DNA of 64,000 bases from Blastomussa wellsi (Eukaryota > Cnidaria > Anthozoa > Scleractinia > Plerogyridae). A model generated the notes under the pieces. That model was not told the origin of the DNA. It did no database searches and saw nothing but the letters and a program-made list of their open reading frames with translations. How positions within the stretch are numbered: position 1 is the first letter of the stretch; every line of letters starts with the position of its first letter. Positions 1 to 10,077 of the stretch are shown here, one piece after another. A program made the translations under genes and the position numbers. Location: the NCBI GenBank assembly GCA_947652115.1, contig OX393561.1:44872439-44936438 (forward strand), read 5' to 3'.

Positions 1-664
1 AAAATGATGACTCTCATACAAATTGATTTCGACAAATTATGTTTGCATTTAGGGAAATATCATTAATTAGTTTCAATGCACTTGTTTTTAGTATATTTCT
101 CGAGTGTAAATAATGTACAATTTCGCTGATCATGATAAATGGATATGATTTTCGCTCCTCGTGAAATACATGGATGGCTTGACAAAGCTCAAATCTTATT
201 TAAGAGAATAATTTATACAAAAGAGGTTTTGGTATTGGATTTTGCTGCTTGTTATTTTATAACTTTCAGTACAAAAAATCTAGATGCATCAAATGTCATA
301 ATGATATAGCTTTTTCGCATGGAACGAGCCGTTTAACATCATCAAGCATCAAGCAGATCATAAAATAATATGTTTTCATTATAGTGTTGCAATTCATAAA
401 AAACGGAGCACTTATGCTCAACTTTGAGATATGCAAAGTACGAGCCAGGGAGGGAGTCGAGAGTTTGTCTTATGTCTGATGAACGAATGAACCAACATAT
501 TCAAATTAACCTTCACCCAGCAACATTGAGAATTATAAAACGGGCAAACGCTACAATTCACCCATTGTTCCAAGCCCTGTTATTATTCCGTAAACATATC
601 TGACTAACTCAATAACAGGTTCCTTGGTCCACTATAATAATTGTCTTCACAATTTATATTATCG
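1..664. other. intergenic, nothing recognised
   Basis: AT-rich sequence beyond the 3' end of the first Maf-like gene. I see no convincing ORF, RNA gene or repeat. The 3' untranslated region of the minus-strand gene presumably runs into it. Confidence 0.4.
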
Positions 665-1231
665 TCACTGTTTATGTTTCATAACAAAAGATGGTGTATT
701 TAATGTTGCACAAACTTTGGTTAGCTGGTCGAACTTCTGTTTATAGCAGTCCCTTTCGTTAACTGCATTGCGTAGATTATCTTTAGCCTCGCGTAGCTGG
801 TCTTTTAAGCGCTGATTTTCTGTTTGGAGGTTTTCTTTTATCGCGTTACGCCTCTGTCGGCAGCTCGTAGCGTAGGAACGATTTTTCAAGCTTCTCCTTC
901 GCCTTCTAATCTTCAGAGCCTCCTCTTTCGGTAAACTTCTCAAGCGTTGGTTTAGATCACGTACGGATAAGTTCGCTAGCTCATCGTCCGTGATTTCTTG
1001 GCTGGAATCTTGCAAACTTTGCATGCTTTGAGGCTCACTGCTCATGGCAGATTCAACGCGGTCTAAATTAAGTTGTGACAACAAAAAGTTTTCCATGTCG
1101 TCTTTCTCGCTGATGAGGTCTTCCAAATAACGGCTTTGAATCCAGCTTGAAGTCCGTTCATTTTCAGTGAAATCCCTTTCCAAAATTTCGTCCATGGGTG
1201 AAATGCCAGCGAAAAGAGCTTCACTATCCAT
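665..1231 (-). CDS. Maf-like bZIP transcription factor, class I (gene 1)
   Basis: Intronless 188-residue protein. An acidic N-terminus (residues 1-75, with a PMDEILERDF-type motif shared with genes 3 and 5) precedes the Maf extended homology region (about 79-107, ITDDELANLSVRDLNQRL). Next comes the basic region (108-128, RRRRSLKNRSYATSCRQRR) and a leucine zipper to about 172. The Tyr-Ala and Cys of N-R-x-Y-A-x-x-C-R are the Maf hallmark. The usual NRGYA Gly is Ser here. Maf proteins are nuclear dimers that bind MARE-type DNA, and small Mafs pair with CNC factors such as Nrf2. At 188 residues it is longer than typical small Mafs and shorter than large Mafs. The start is the ATG whose N-terminus matches genes 3 and 5. 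It is transcribed leftward, with a kappaB-type site 140 bp before the start. Family is certain; function is inferred. Confidence 0.93.
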   Translation of the reverse strand: MDSEALFAGISPMDEILERDFTENERTSSWIQSRYLEDLISEKDDMENFLLSQLNLDRVESAMSSEPQSMQSLQDSSQEITDDELANLSVRDLNQRLRSLPKEEALKIRRRRRSLKNRSYATSCRQRRNAIKENLQTENQRLKDQLREAKDNLRNAVNERDCYKQKFDQLTKVCATLNTPSFVMKHKQ

Positions 1232-1381
1232 GCTTCACCCACTTCAACAAAATCATCACATGGTCGGGTCTATAATTGTGGCAGTAAAAGAAGTGCACCC
1301 TCTCATCCAATCAGATCCTGCAGTTTTGACATATTTGATTCGGGACTCCACCCACTTATGGTTACGTAACGGGGAATCCCC
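1232..1381 (-). promoter_or_regulatory. gene 1 promoter: kappaB-type palindrome plus CCAAT box
   Basis: GGGGAATCCCC at 1371-1381 fits the NF-kappaB consensus GGGRNWYYCC and is a near-perfect palindrome. CCAAT at 1307-1311 reads ATTGG in the gene's direction and lies between it and the ATG. The same two motifs in the same order occur before genes 3-7. Binding is an inference. Confidence 0.6.
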
Positions 1382-1691
1382 TGTAGTCTTTTTATATGCA
1401 TCCTAGTACCCAGTGTCCCAGTGCCTCCCTCGTCTTGAATGGAGACAACAGATCGAACGAATGCTAGCTCTTTAAATTGAAAGCATTAATCGTATACACA
1501 GGTTGTAAGAACAAATCCGGTAATGCCATGGAAAACCTTGACCAGCATTCCCGGATAACGAAGTATTCACAAGTAAGTCAGAAGTAAAACTCAGCTGTGT
1601 AGAATCGGAACAAATGACATTAAAACATCGCGTGGTAATCCTACAAGTCGACTGAATAAGCCAAGCAGTTTATGGTTACACGCAAAAAGAC

Positions 1692-2204
1692 TCATTCCTG
1701 CTGTAAACGTTCAGCTTCGAGGCTAATTAATAAGGGCCCGACTTGTTCCATCGTCTGTATGGCGAAAAAAATATTTTGTAACTTTGCGTATTTCAGTTGA
1801 TATCTATTCCCCTCCTCAGCGACCTTTCTCAATTCTTCTTTCGCTTGGAGCAACTCTTGCTCAAGGGTTTCGTTTTCTTCTGCGATTTTATTCTCCCTCT
1901 CTGCGCCTTTTTGGCGGCATTTCAAAGCGTATTTGCGATTCTTTAGAATTCTTCTTCTCTCTCTAAATTTCTTTCTCAGTTCAGCTGGAAGGCGACGAAG
2001 TTTCTTGTTCAAGTCTTGGATCGACATTTGTTCAAGGCACTCGTCGGTTAACTTTGTAATCAGATTGACTGGATCGACGCGTTGATTCGTCTGTGGTCTT
2101 TCTTCCGGACGTTTCTTTGCGGCCTTCCTTCTTGGTGCCAATCTGAACTCTTCAATCGCGTAAAGGCCATTTAGCAGACCTGTGCTGCTCTCTTGGCTGG
2201 GCAT
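1692..2204 (-). CDS. Maf-like bZIP transcription factor, class III (gene 2)
   Basis: Intronless 170-residue protein with a short basic N-terminus (RRKAAKKRPEER near residue 25). A degenerate extended homology region (about 51-78, LTDECLEQMSIQDLNKKL) precedes the basic region (79-100, ERRRILKNRKYALKCRQK) and a long zipper (about 101-150). The Maf signature Tyr-Ala and Cys are present, but the NRGYA Gly is Lys, as in gene 8 (27084-27677), its nearest relative here. It lacks the acidic N-terminus of the other genes and so could act as a short, repressor-like partner. It lies tail-to-head behind gene 1 on the minus strand and is followed by divergent gene 3. A kappaB-type site lies 189 bp upstream. 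The first in-frame ATG was used. Confidence 0.9.
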   Translation of the reverse strand: MPSQESSTGLLNGLYAIEEFRLAPRRKAAKKRPEERPQTNQRVDPVNLITKLTDECLEQMSIQDLNKKLRRLPAELRKKFRERRRILKNRKYALKCRQKGAERENKIAEENETLEQELLQAKEELRKVAEEGNRYQLKYAKLQNIFFAIQTMEQVGPLLISLEAERLQQE

Positions 2205-2402
2205 ATCTTCGTTAATTTCTTGAATTTAAATCCAAGCCGTGAAAACTCCAGTCGACTGAAGGTACAACCATCTCCGACTGATAAAACTCTTCTGGATTTA
2301 ACAGCTTGATTAAAATCTTTCAACATTATGGTATAAAAGGTTGTTTTATTGGTTAAAGGGAAAGTACCAGTTGCTATGAAAAAACAAGATTAGGGGAATC
2401 CC
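2205..2402 (-). promoter_or_regulatory. gene 2 promoter: kappaB-type site and CCAAT box
   Basis: GGGGAATCCC at 2393-2402 matches the ten-base kappaB consensus; the eleventh base breaks the extended palindrome. ATTGG at 2348-2352 on the plus strand is CCAAT in the gene's direction, opposite to its orientation at genes 1 and 3-7. TATAAAA near 2331 is on the strand opposite to the gene, so it is not a convincing TATA box. Confidence 0.5.
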
Positions 2403-3366
2403 TCATTTTCAGCTCTGCAGAACAGTCCTAATTGTTTGGAATCGGGGGTTTGTTCAAGACAAAAGTGACGCACTGTTACACGAGCTTATGTTCCCAAAAG
2501 TATCTTAATTGCTTCCGTTCGTTTTCTCGACAATTAATAAAGTTACAAAGAGTTTTCGTGACATCTTAGAATCCAAACTGCGAGAAATCGATCCAAGAAA
2601 ACATGGAATGAGGGAATTTCCCTCAAAATATCGAGATCTTTGTCTGATCACATCTACTATAGTTTGAAATATTTTATCGGACCTATCCACGCTATATGTC
2701 GGCCCAGTTTTCATCGGATATAGCTTGTTCTATGATAAACACTTGGCGTAAAGACAGCTCTTCCCTAAACTGCAGGTGATACTATACTCTGGGCGGGACA
2801 ACATAAGAAATCAAGTTCCTAACGTTTCATTGTACACGGGTGCTGTGGATTTGCAAAATTTAATTGCTGTATTATTCAGTACGAGAAACAAGCCAGAAAG
2901 TTAAAATGTATTTTAAAAAGTCTTAGATTTTGTTCAATGCGTTTTCCCATATTTGACAACCAACCCACTCCTCCCAAACAGGGAGATTTAGTAAAGCCCC
3001 CCCCCCCCCCACCACTTCAGGTTCAGTGTACGTGCTTTGAAAATTTCGCATTCTTGCTTCAGCGTAATTAAGTACACTGACAACCGAGCTGTTGTGGAAA
3101 CTGGCGTAGCAGAGAGGAAACTTGCGAATGTGAGTAAATGATATTTATTCTTGCATGTCATTCTTTGGCCCCCAAAGGTTAAGGGACTTTTCCCTTCTTA
3201 CTAATCACTCAAAATTCAGGCCAAACACCGTGGAAGTTTGAATGAATTCAAATTGTCCAAAATAACACTCCCGAATTGAAGTCCGCGGAAAGGAAACAAA
3301 TGCAACGGCAAAAATTACCGAGAGAGAATACCGAAGTTTATTTCGGGAATGTCGATTATCAGTTTC
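2403..3366. other. divergent intergenic region between genes 2 and 3
   Basis: Separates the leftward pair from the rightward genes. It holds a C-tract near 2998-3011 and no ORF I believe. The left limit of the duplicated block begins around 3.3 kb. Confidence 0.4.
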
Positions 3367-3378
3367 GAAAGTGAAAGT
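3367..3378 (+). promoter_or_regulatory. ISRE/IRF-type site before gene 3
   Basis: GAAAGTGAAAGT matches the ISRE pattern GAAANNGAAANN and contains the AAGTGAAAGT core of IRF-binding domains. It is one of four such places (others near 10769, 18012 and 21094) that recur at the edges of the duplicated units. Binding is inferred. Confidence 0.5.
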
Positions 3379-3828
3379 TTGCATCTGAAATGCATACCAG
3401 TAATACGTTCATTGTTTTCGCTTCCGAAGGGGTTTTTCCCTTTTAATTTGCCAGTTGAAATTTAGGAGAAAAAGCGTTATGGCAAATTTGATTGATTTAT
3501 ACATTACTATTTTTTCGTTCGTAAAGTTTTCCTACGTTATGAAAACTTTTATCAATTGCATTTCCGAATTTAGCAATTTTACTTTTTCCGTAGCGACGAA
3601 GTATACACATATTTCGCATTGGTGGCCCCACAGCTTGACGACCTGCTTTGAAGGTCTTGGGACTTTCCCTTCGTGTTTTGGTGGCGATTTACCCGCTCTT
3701 TAGATGGTTTTCAGTCGTACACTGATTACAAGAGAATAAAAACCCTTCGGCCAGAAGTTGGTCTCTCAAGTTTTAGTTTTGAATTTCAAACAACGAAAAA
3801 CAGCTAAAAATGTAAAAATCTATACGTA

Positions 3829-3836
3829 TGACGTAA
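3829..3836 (+). promoter_or_regulatory. CRE/ATF-type TGACGTAA upstream of gene 3
   Basis: TGACGTAA sits in a segment conserved between blocks A and B (copy at 11128-11135), 190 bp upstream of the kappaB-type site. It matches CRE/ATF half-site patterns. Its conservation within duplicated DNA may simply reflect recency. Confidence 0.35.
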
Positions 3837-4017
3837 TCACAAATTGCCAACAAAATATTTGTTTAAATTTCTGTTTTGGGATCAAGGGCGATATAGCATA
3901 GATCCTTTTCATCGGAAAGAGAGCAATATTCAATATTTAAAGTTTTCTGGGAACGATTTTTCCTCGGTGTTCGCTGCTACGTGCTTCGAAAGTTGGCTGA
4001 AAAAAGCGAACGATTTA

Positions 4018-4182
4018 GGGGATTCCCCGTTTCACAACTCCGTGAGAGTGGGAATATGTCAAAATCCTGAAATTTGATTGGATGAAAGGAAACAACCCCA
4101 AACGTTGAGCCGATTTTTTATCAAGTATCGTTCGACTTGGTACAGTCAGGTGTTTTAGTTCGGGTGGGATTGCCGTGTTAAA
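4018..4182 (+). promoter_or_regulatory. gene 3 promoter: kappaB-type palindrome plus inverted CCAAT
   Basis: GGGGATTCCCC at 4018-4028 ends 155 bp before the ATG. ATTGG at 4077-4081 follows about 49 bp later. No TATA box is evident. A 5' untranslated leader containing the GTTCGACTTGGTAC segment is shared with gene 5. Confidence 0.6.
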
Positions 4183-4776
4183 ATGGATTGTGATGAGCTT
4201 TTCTCTAATATGTCGGCCATGGACGAAATTTTGGAAAGAGAATTCACCGACGATGTTTGCGGTTCTAACTGGTCAAACAGCCATTGTTTGAGAGACCTTG
4301 TAGGCGAGGACAACATGGAGGACCTTCTGTTGCAGACGAGACTAAATCTCGACGGCTTCGATGACTCGGCGTCCACCATTAGCAGCGAGCCTCAAAGCCC
4401 GCAGAATTTGCAAGCTTACAGCGAACTGTGTACCGACGATGACTTGATAAATATGTCAATACGAGATCTTAATAAGAGGCTGAAAAGTCTGTCGAAAGTG
4501 GAGGCTGCAAAGATGAGAAAACGACGGAGAAGTCTGAAAAACAGAGGTTATGCCACGAGTTGTCGACAGAGGCGAACAGCGGCGAAAGAAAACCTCGAGA
4601 TACAAAACCAACGTTTGAAAGCACAGCTACGTGAGACAAAACAAAACCTGTGCAAAGCAGTAAAGGACAGGGACATGTACAGGAGTAAATTCGAACAGTT
4701 GAACAAGGCTTTTAGTGCTTACACGCTTACTCCGATTACGTCCAAGAATTTATCGAATTGCGTTGATTCAGGCTGA
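4183..4776 (+). CDS. Maf-like bZIP transcription factor, class I (gene 3)
   Basis: Intronless 197-residue protein. Residues 1-75 are acidic (MDEILEREFTDD, NMEDLLLQTRLNLDGFDD) and could be an activation segment. The extended homology region spans about 84-110 (TDDDLINMSIRDLNKRL), the basic region 111-131 (RKRRRSLKNRGYATSCRQRR, with the canonical NRGYA) and the zipper about 132-175. It is a close paralogue of gene 5 (11506-12042), nearly identical from the homology region through the zipper, but has a longer C-terminal tail (TLTPITSKNLSNCVDSG). It is the class I member of block A, paired with class II gene 4. The start agrees with gene 5 and lies just after the conserved leader. Nuclear MARE-binding dimer by family knowledge. 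Confidence 0.94.
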   Translation: MDCDELFSNMSAMDEILEREFTDDVCGSNWSNSHCLRDLVGEDNMEDLLLQTRLNLDGFDDSASTISSEPQSPQNLQAYSELCTDDDLINMSIRDLNKRLKSLSKVEAAKMRKRRRSLKNRGYATSCRQRRTAAKENLEIQNQRLKAQLRETKQNLCKAVKDRDMYRSKFEQLNKAFSAYTLTPITSKNLSNCVDSG

Positions 4777-6171
4777 AAGACAGAGCGTGAACTGCTGCAA
4801 GTTCAAGGCTGGTGCGAAGTCCCTTAAGTTTCAAGTTGACTGTTGGTTTATAATCTCATAGTTGACAATCAGTTTAACATACATGTCTTCATTGTTGTAT
4901 GCAAGTCTTGCAGTTGGTGACCGAGGTAATATAAGTACACCTTGTATATTTCGATTCCCTTGCTCAGTTAAGCCTAAGTTATTTCTATCCCTCATATTTC
5001 GTGGTGGATAATTTTAAGACTTGTCACTTCGGACTTTCTGTATCGACGTTTACGGAATCGAACCCGTACGTACGTTATCAACTCTTACTACGAATTATTT
5101 TTCTGTGGTATCTTTTGTACTTAGCGACATAGTGATTTATATTTTTTGACATGACTTTGTCGAAATTTTCATACACAAATTACGTGAACACATAAGTTAA
5201 CAGCGAATTAGTTTCCGAATTGTAACTTATAGTTCATATTTTTACGTATATAAATTCGGGCACTGAAACCATTTCTCTGAGCATTTATACTCGTCAAAGT
5301 TATTTAAATTAATTGTTACTAATTTTAAAGTTATGAGCAAAATTGTACAAAATATTATGGCAAAGAAATGGAAATAAGTATATATTGAAATGCATTTTTG
5401 AGAATAAATACGTGGTATTAATTTTATTGTAAATGTCAAGCTCTTTGTTGGTTGCGAGTGTACATTCCATAAAGGACGAAATTGCATCATTTACATCACG
5501 TTTCCAATTCAGAAGTCTCGTACGTTTTAACCCCAATAAAACCTAGGATTTGGTATAATTTGAGTACATCCGAAGATGGAAAGTGAAGACTTCGAATCAT
5601 TGCAAGTTGTATTTATGTGCAGTAGTAAAGATAATCATTCCCATCCACAGACCCTTGGAAGCCAATTGAAAGAGAAGTGATTTTTCTGGGTTTTCAACTT
5701 CTGCCTTTCGACGGAATGCACTGATAGAATTAGCTCAAAGAAAGTCCACTTGACGTTCAAACGGCACATCTGAAGCAGCAGGCTTGCCACTCCTTAAAGC
5801 CCTTCACACGAGGTTTTCAAGGAACTCGAAAAAATTTCGAGGAATTCATGCATGCCAAAGAAACCACTGAATATATGTTACTTCCAAAGAGATCAAAAAT
5901 ACTCATAGTACGAAGGAATTCAAGGCACTTTATTTCAAATCAAATTTCTGAAGTCTATTTTCGGACAAACGTGGAACGAAGAACTTTGACACAATAAACA
6001 TTTAATTTGGATATTTTGCAATTCGAATATGGTCACGCGAGCATTTGTTTACCTGCGTTTACTGGATGTAATTTGCATTTAAGAAATGTCGGCGTCACGA
6101 CTCACAAGCAGCATTGGGAACAGGCCATTTCCGAGTTCCCTTTTAACCTTCCCTCTGTTTCAGAACGAGTC
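4777..6171. other. intergenic between genes 3 and 4, duplicated at 12.1-13.3 kb
   Basis: No gene seen. The stretch 5640-5890 matches 12880-13095 closely, for example in the tracts around ACGAGGTTTTCAAGGAACTCG and CATGCCAAAGAAACCACTGA. It serves mainly as evidence of the block duplication. AATAAA near 5403 could be a distal polyadenylation signal of gene 3. Confidence 0.5.
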
Positions 6172-6174
6172 TAA

Positions 6175-6695
6175 GGGTGCGTTTCTTTAAAAAAATCCAA
6201 GATTTGGATTCTTAAATCCGAACACGGATTTGCGTTTCTTTATTAAACAGATTCACCCAAGATCACTCGGATAATGGTGCATCAAAGGAACCGAAGAATT
6301 CTTACCCAGAGTGGATTCTTCGGTTCCTTTGATGAACCACGATTCGAGTGATCTTCGATTAATCTGTTAAATAAAGAAACGCAAAATCCGTTTTCGGAAT
6401 TAAGAATCCAATCTTGGATTTTTTAAGAAATGCACCCTTAGGGTGACCCGAAAACGAATTTTGCGTTTCTTTATTAAACAGATTAATCATCCAAGATCAC
6501 TTGGATCAAGGTGCATCAAAGGAACCGAAGAATCCACTCTGGGCAAGGATTCTTCGGTTCCTTTGATGCACCATGATCCGAGTGATCTCGGATCACTGAT
6601 CCTGATCCGGATCACCCCAAAGTAACACATCCTTGATCTGTTTAATAAAGAAACGCAAAATCCGGATCTTGAATTTTTTTTAAAGAAACGCGCCC
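6175..6695. mobile_element. PIF/Harbinger-like MITE, compound foldback
   Basis: The terminal inverted repeats start GGGTGCGTTTCTTTAAA and end TAAAGAAACGCGCCC. They are flanked by a TAA direct repeat (6172-6174 and 6696-6698), which fits the 3 bp TWA target sites of PIF/Harbinger. An internal end (GCACCC at 6432-6437 then TTA) shows it consists of two related units side by side, each with self-complementary GATCCGAGTGATC-type sequence. No transposase is present. Confidence 0.7.
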
Positions 6696-6698
6696 TAA

Positions 6699-7270
6699 GT
6701 TCAAAACTATTCAAATGGAAATGAGCTCGTTTTTGCACGAGAATGAAGATGCAGGTAACACATTTTCATATGAATTGTTTCGCACTTAGACTCGTTTTGA
6801 CACTGAGGCAAAAGAGAACTCGGAAATGGTCTATTGCGTAATAGCATAACTAAGATAAGAATAAGCACCAGCAACAAATTCTGGCAAATATATATATTTA
6901 ATTTGTTCAGGATCAAACTCGACAGGAAAAGCGTTCCGATGGGGTTGTTTTCAAGATCAAACAATGTTTTACCTGGTGACAACAAATTGACACATGACCT
7001 GATACGGTGTTTATCACGAGTTAAGCATCATTAAGAATTACAAATTCAAGGAATGCTGTTTTTTGGCTTTGCTGAGGCCTCTTGACTACGTCATATTCTT
7101 TAGTCAAGCAGAAATTGGATATATCTTAATAATTAAAATATACACGTCGTTACTGATCGATCCAACAACAATTTATCATCTTTCTCAATAACTGTGCTGT
7201 ACCTTAAAAGCGTCAAATAGCAAAAATTTTAAAGTCGTGCAATTTTGTACGCAAGAATTTAATTAATTCA
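6699..7270. other. intergenic, block A
   Basis: No gene seen. The segment around 6995-7030 (GTGTTTATCACGAGTTAAG) matches 13760-13785 in block B, so it is old flanking DNA of the duplicated unit. Confidence 0.4.
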
Positions 7271-7278
7271 CGTACCAC

Positions 7279-8093
7279 TTACTTACTTACTTAGGCCCAT
7301 CGCTCCCAGTGGAGCATAGGCCATCGACGAATTTCCTCCAGCGCACCCTGTTCTGGGCTTTCTTTGTCACTTCTGACCAGTTCAAGTCTTGCTGTTTAAG
7401 CTCTTCTTCAGTGTCTCGTCTCCAGCTGTTTCGGGGTCGTCCTCGCTTCCTCTTCCCCTGAGGGTTCCAAGTCAGGACTTGCCGCGTGATGCTGGATACC
7501 GGCTTCCAAAGGGTGTGTCCGATCCAACCCCACTTTCTTTTCAGGATTTGCTTGGCCACTGGTTCCTGTCCCGCTCGCTCCCATAGGTCTTCGTTTCGGA
7601 TTTTCTCTGGCCATCTGATGTTGTAGATGCGCCTCAGACATGTGTTGGTAAATGTCTGGAGTTTCCGCAGCATTGTCGTTGTCTTCCTCCAAGTTTCGCA
7701 TCCATAGAGCAGAACCGGCTTCACGTTGGAATTGAAGATGCGAAGCTTGGTTCTTGAGCTAAACTCTTTGGAGGCCCAGATGTCCTAAAGCATGACAAAA
7801 GCCGCTCTAGCTTTACCGATCCTGACTGTAACATCTCTGTCCGTACCCCCCTGTTGGTCAATGGCACTTCCAAGGTAGATGAAAGAATCCACTTCCCTGA
7901 TGGGCTCACCCCCGACCGTGACTGATGGTGTGTTGACAGCGGTGTTGATCTTCATCAGCTCAGTTTTCTTCCTGCTGATCTTGAGCCCTGTCCCAGCCGA
8001 TACGGTCTCCAGGTGGGTGGTCTTGTCCTGCATCTGTCTGTGGTTGTGAGACAGGAGCGCCAGGTCGTCGGCAAAGTCAAGGTCCTCTAGCTG
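7279..8093 (-). mobile_element. 5'-truncated non-LTR retrotransposon with 8 bp target-site duplication
   Basis: Flanked by the direct repeat CGTACCAC (7271-7278 and 8094-8101). On the minus strand it encodes the end of a reverse transcriptase: an FADD box (LDFADDLALLSH) next to the truncated 5' end, then an IYLG tract, LLYGCETW and a basic C-terminal segment (GKRKRGRPRNSWRRD). The reading is broken by a stop codon near 7785. The 3' end is a short (TAAG)n run rather than poly(A), as in RTE-like and related LINEs. The truncation and target-site duplication show target-primed insertion into block A after the duplication. Confidence 0.82.
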
Positions 8094-8101
8094 CGTACCA
8101 C

Positions 8102-8822
8102 GCTACAGCGAAAATTTTAATTTTCTTGTACATGTTGCACGCATGGATTAAGAAAAAGCTTCTTTCTTGGACCCCGAGAGTTCACTAAAAGTATGGACAG
8201 CAAACAGATTGTGATTGGTTTATTGGCCCTATTTTACTGGAGAACAATAGGAAAACTAACATGCCTCCAGGGAGGGAGGGAAAGGGTAGCACTTGCTTTT
8301 CCCGATACGGGAATTCCAGGGGTGGTTTTAGCGTGGCCGATTTCGGCCGGTACGGGTAGCCAATGGATCCACTAGAATCTAGGCCCGCACTTTCTAACCT
8401 GTGGTTATCACCAGTAATTAGTATTTACTTCCGGGTTCTCGGGTCGGAACTTATAAAAATAAGAAAGTTTTGTACTCTCATTAAGTTACATTCGTTAATA
8501 TCTTCATTTAGATCAATCACTGGTATTTCCCAACTTGGTTTCTTTTGCATTGACAGATCCCGCCCACTGTCTCAAGTAATCCAAAGTGGTTTCTGAACAC
8601 AAAAACAATATGGAGGTCACATGTCATGTACGCCCGTGTCTCCCGACTATGGGGTATAGGTTCAGGCTGTATGTTGTTGCCATACAAACGAGAAGCTTTA
8701 ATTATAATTGTTCAACAACAGATAAACGTTCACCAATTGTAATACAAACCGCGAAAATTCAGAATTACATGTCATTAGCATGGAGGTGCTTGGCGAAAAT
8801 CATTGCAGGGGCGACATAGGGT
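8102..8822. other. intergenic upstream of gene 4
   Basis: No gene seen. It holds purine-rich runs (about 8265-8285) and diverged sequence without an obvious counterpart before gene 6, so the two blocks differ here. Confidence 0.35.
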
Positions 8823-9025
8823 TTCTTGGAAACAGGTGAATTATTGGAACTCTATGCTTTGGGGATTCCCCAAAGAATGAGTTATTAAAAATCAATCCGA
8901 TTGGTGGAGTTTCACATCAACTGATGCAAGAAACATTTAATTTAAGCATGAAGCACTACTTGCTGAAGAACTGAGTCATTCCGTCGTTCGATGCACTGCA
9001 CTTTCGAAACAATATTAAACACATC
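8823..9025 (+). promoter_or_regulatory. gene 4 promoter: STAT-type site, kappaB palindrome, inverted CCAAT
   Basis: TTCTTGGAA at 8823-8831 fits TTCNNNGAA, and a degraded copy TTATTGGAA is at 8841-8849. GGGGATTCCCC at 8861-8871 ends 155 bp before the ATG, the same spacing as gene 3. ATTGG at 8900-8904 follows. The arrangement is repeated before genes 6 and 7. Confidence 0.6.
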
Positions 9026-9619
9026 ATGGAGGACGATTGCAGTGACTTGCTTGATTTGTTTCTCACCAGTGCAGCAACAAACAGTCTTCTTGATGCTTCA
9101 TGGACCGAGGAAATCGTTCTGTCTAGATCTAAGAACACCATCAAGATGGCCGACGACCAAGATGAGCGCGACATCCAAGATCTATTCGACGGAGAAACAA
9201 ACCTGGAAGTCGATCAAGACGACGAGTACACATCCTCGGAGTCCTGGGGCGACACATCCAGCGTCCGAGATGCAAAGGAAATCACTGATGACGAAATTAC
9301 AAATCTTCGTGTTTCAGAGCTGAACAAATTTCTCCGGGATGTACCGTGGGTCGAGGCAGCAAAGATAAGAAAACGGCGAAGAAACCTGAAAAATCGAGGC
9401 TACGCCCTGACATGTCGTCTTCGAAAACAGCGAGAGCAGGAAGATCTAATCAGTGAGAATACCTCTTTGAAGAAACAGCTGGAAGACGGTAAATGGAAGT
9501 TACTGAAAGTTTGGAAGGAGAAAGAGGCATACAGGAAAAAATATCTGCAGCTGCAACAATCCTTTGCTGTGCAACAATACGGGACTGGAAGTTTAGTAAT
9601 GGCACCTTTTGTACTGTAG
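9026..9619 (+). CDS. Maf-like bZIP transcription factor, class II (gene 4)
   Basis: Intronless 197-residue protein. The N-terminus MEDDCSDLLDLFLTS is shared with genes 6 and 7. An acidic tract (about 41-75, DERDIQDLFDGETNLEVDQDD) is followed by the extended homology region (about 86-112, ITDDEITNLRVSELNKFL), the basic region (113-134, IRKRRRNLKNRGYALTCRLRK) and the zipper (about 135-178). Leu replaces the usual Ser after the Tyr-Ala, and Thr-Cys-Arg follows, so DNA preference may differ from class I. A Trp-rich stretch (GKWKLLKVWKEKEAYRKKY) marks class II zippers. It pairs with gene 3 in block A. Its 3' flank is interrupted by a TTAA-flanked MITE. Family is certain; partner choice is unknown. 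Confidence 0.94.
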   Translation: MEDDCSDLLDLFLTSAATNSLLDASWTEEIVLSRSKNTIKMADDQDERDIQDLFDGETNLEVDQDDEYTSSESWGDTSSVRDAKEITDDEITNLRVSELNKFLRDVPWVEAAKIRKRRRNLKNRGYALTCRLRKQREQEDLISENTSLKKQLEDGKWKLLKVWKEKEAYRKKYLQLQQSFAVQQYGTGSLVMAPFVL

Positions 9620-9655
9620 TTCTACCGAGCCATGTGACCGTTTGGGCTGTGTTAA

Positions 9656-10073
9656 AGTGGTACTACGGTGAAAACATTTTAGTTCTTGTTCTCTTTCGAT
9701 TCCGATTTTATATTTGGCAAGAATACACCATGCCCCCCCATGCCCCCCACCCCCAATTATTATTGCGCCTCAATTTTGAATAAGTCCGTTTGAATTCTTG
9801 TTTACACTGTCCTCCATTACCATGATTCGACTTCAGTCGAGTTGCATTAAGAGAGCTGGATCGAGAGAGAAAATGACGTCATATACTAACTAGTCTGGTA
9901 TGCAGAACAGCAACTTGCTTCTAAAAACTCGTGCTGCGTATTAAACAGCTGGGTTCACACATTGCAAAAATAAACTAGTGAGTATATGACGTCATTTTCT
10001 CTCTCGGCGCAATAATTGGCATGGAATAGAGAAAAGAGAACAAGAACAACATTTTTTCATCGTAGTACCACTT
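9656..10073. mobile_element. TTAA-flanked foldback MITE in the gene 4 3' flank
   Basis: The left arm AGTGGTACTACGGTGAAAA (from 9656) and the right arm ending CATCGTAGTACCACT are inverted over about 50 bp. A second inner inverted pair contains GTATATGACGTCATTTTCTC. TTAA lies at 9652-9655 and 10074-10077. Gene 6 has the uninterrupted sequence GTTTGGGTTATGCTAAAGG at the equivalent point (about 16127), which marks the insertion site. Confidence 0.6.
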
Positions 10074-10077
10074 TTAA

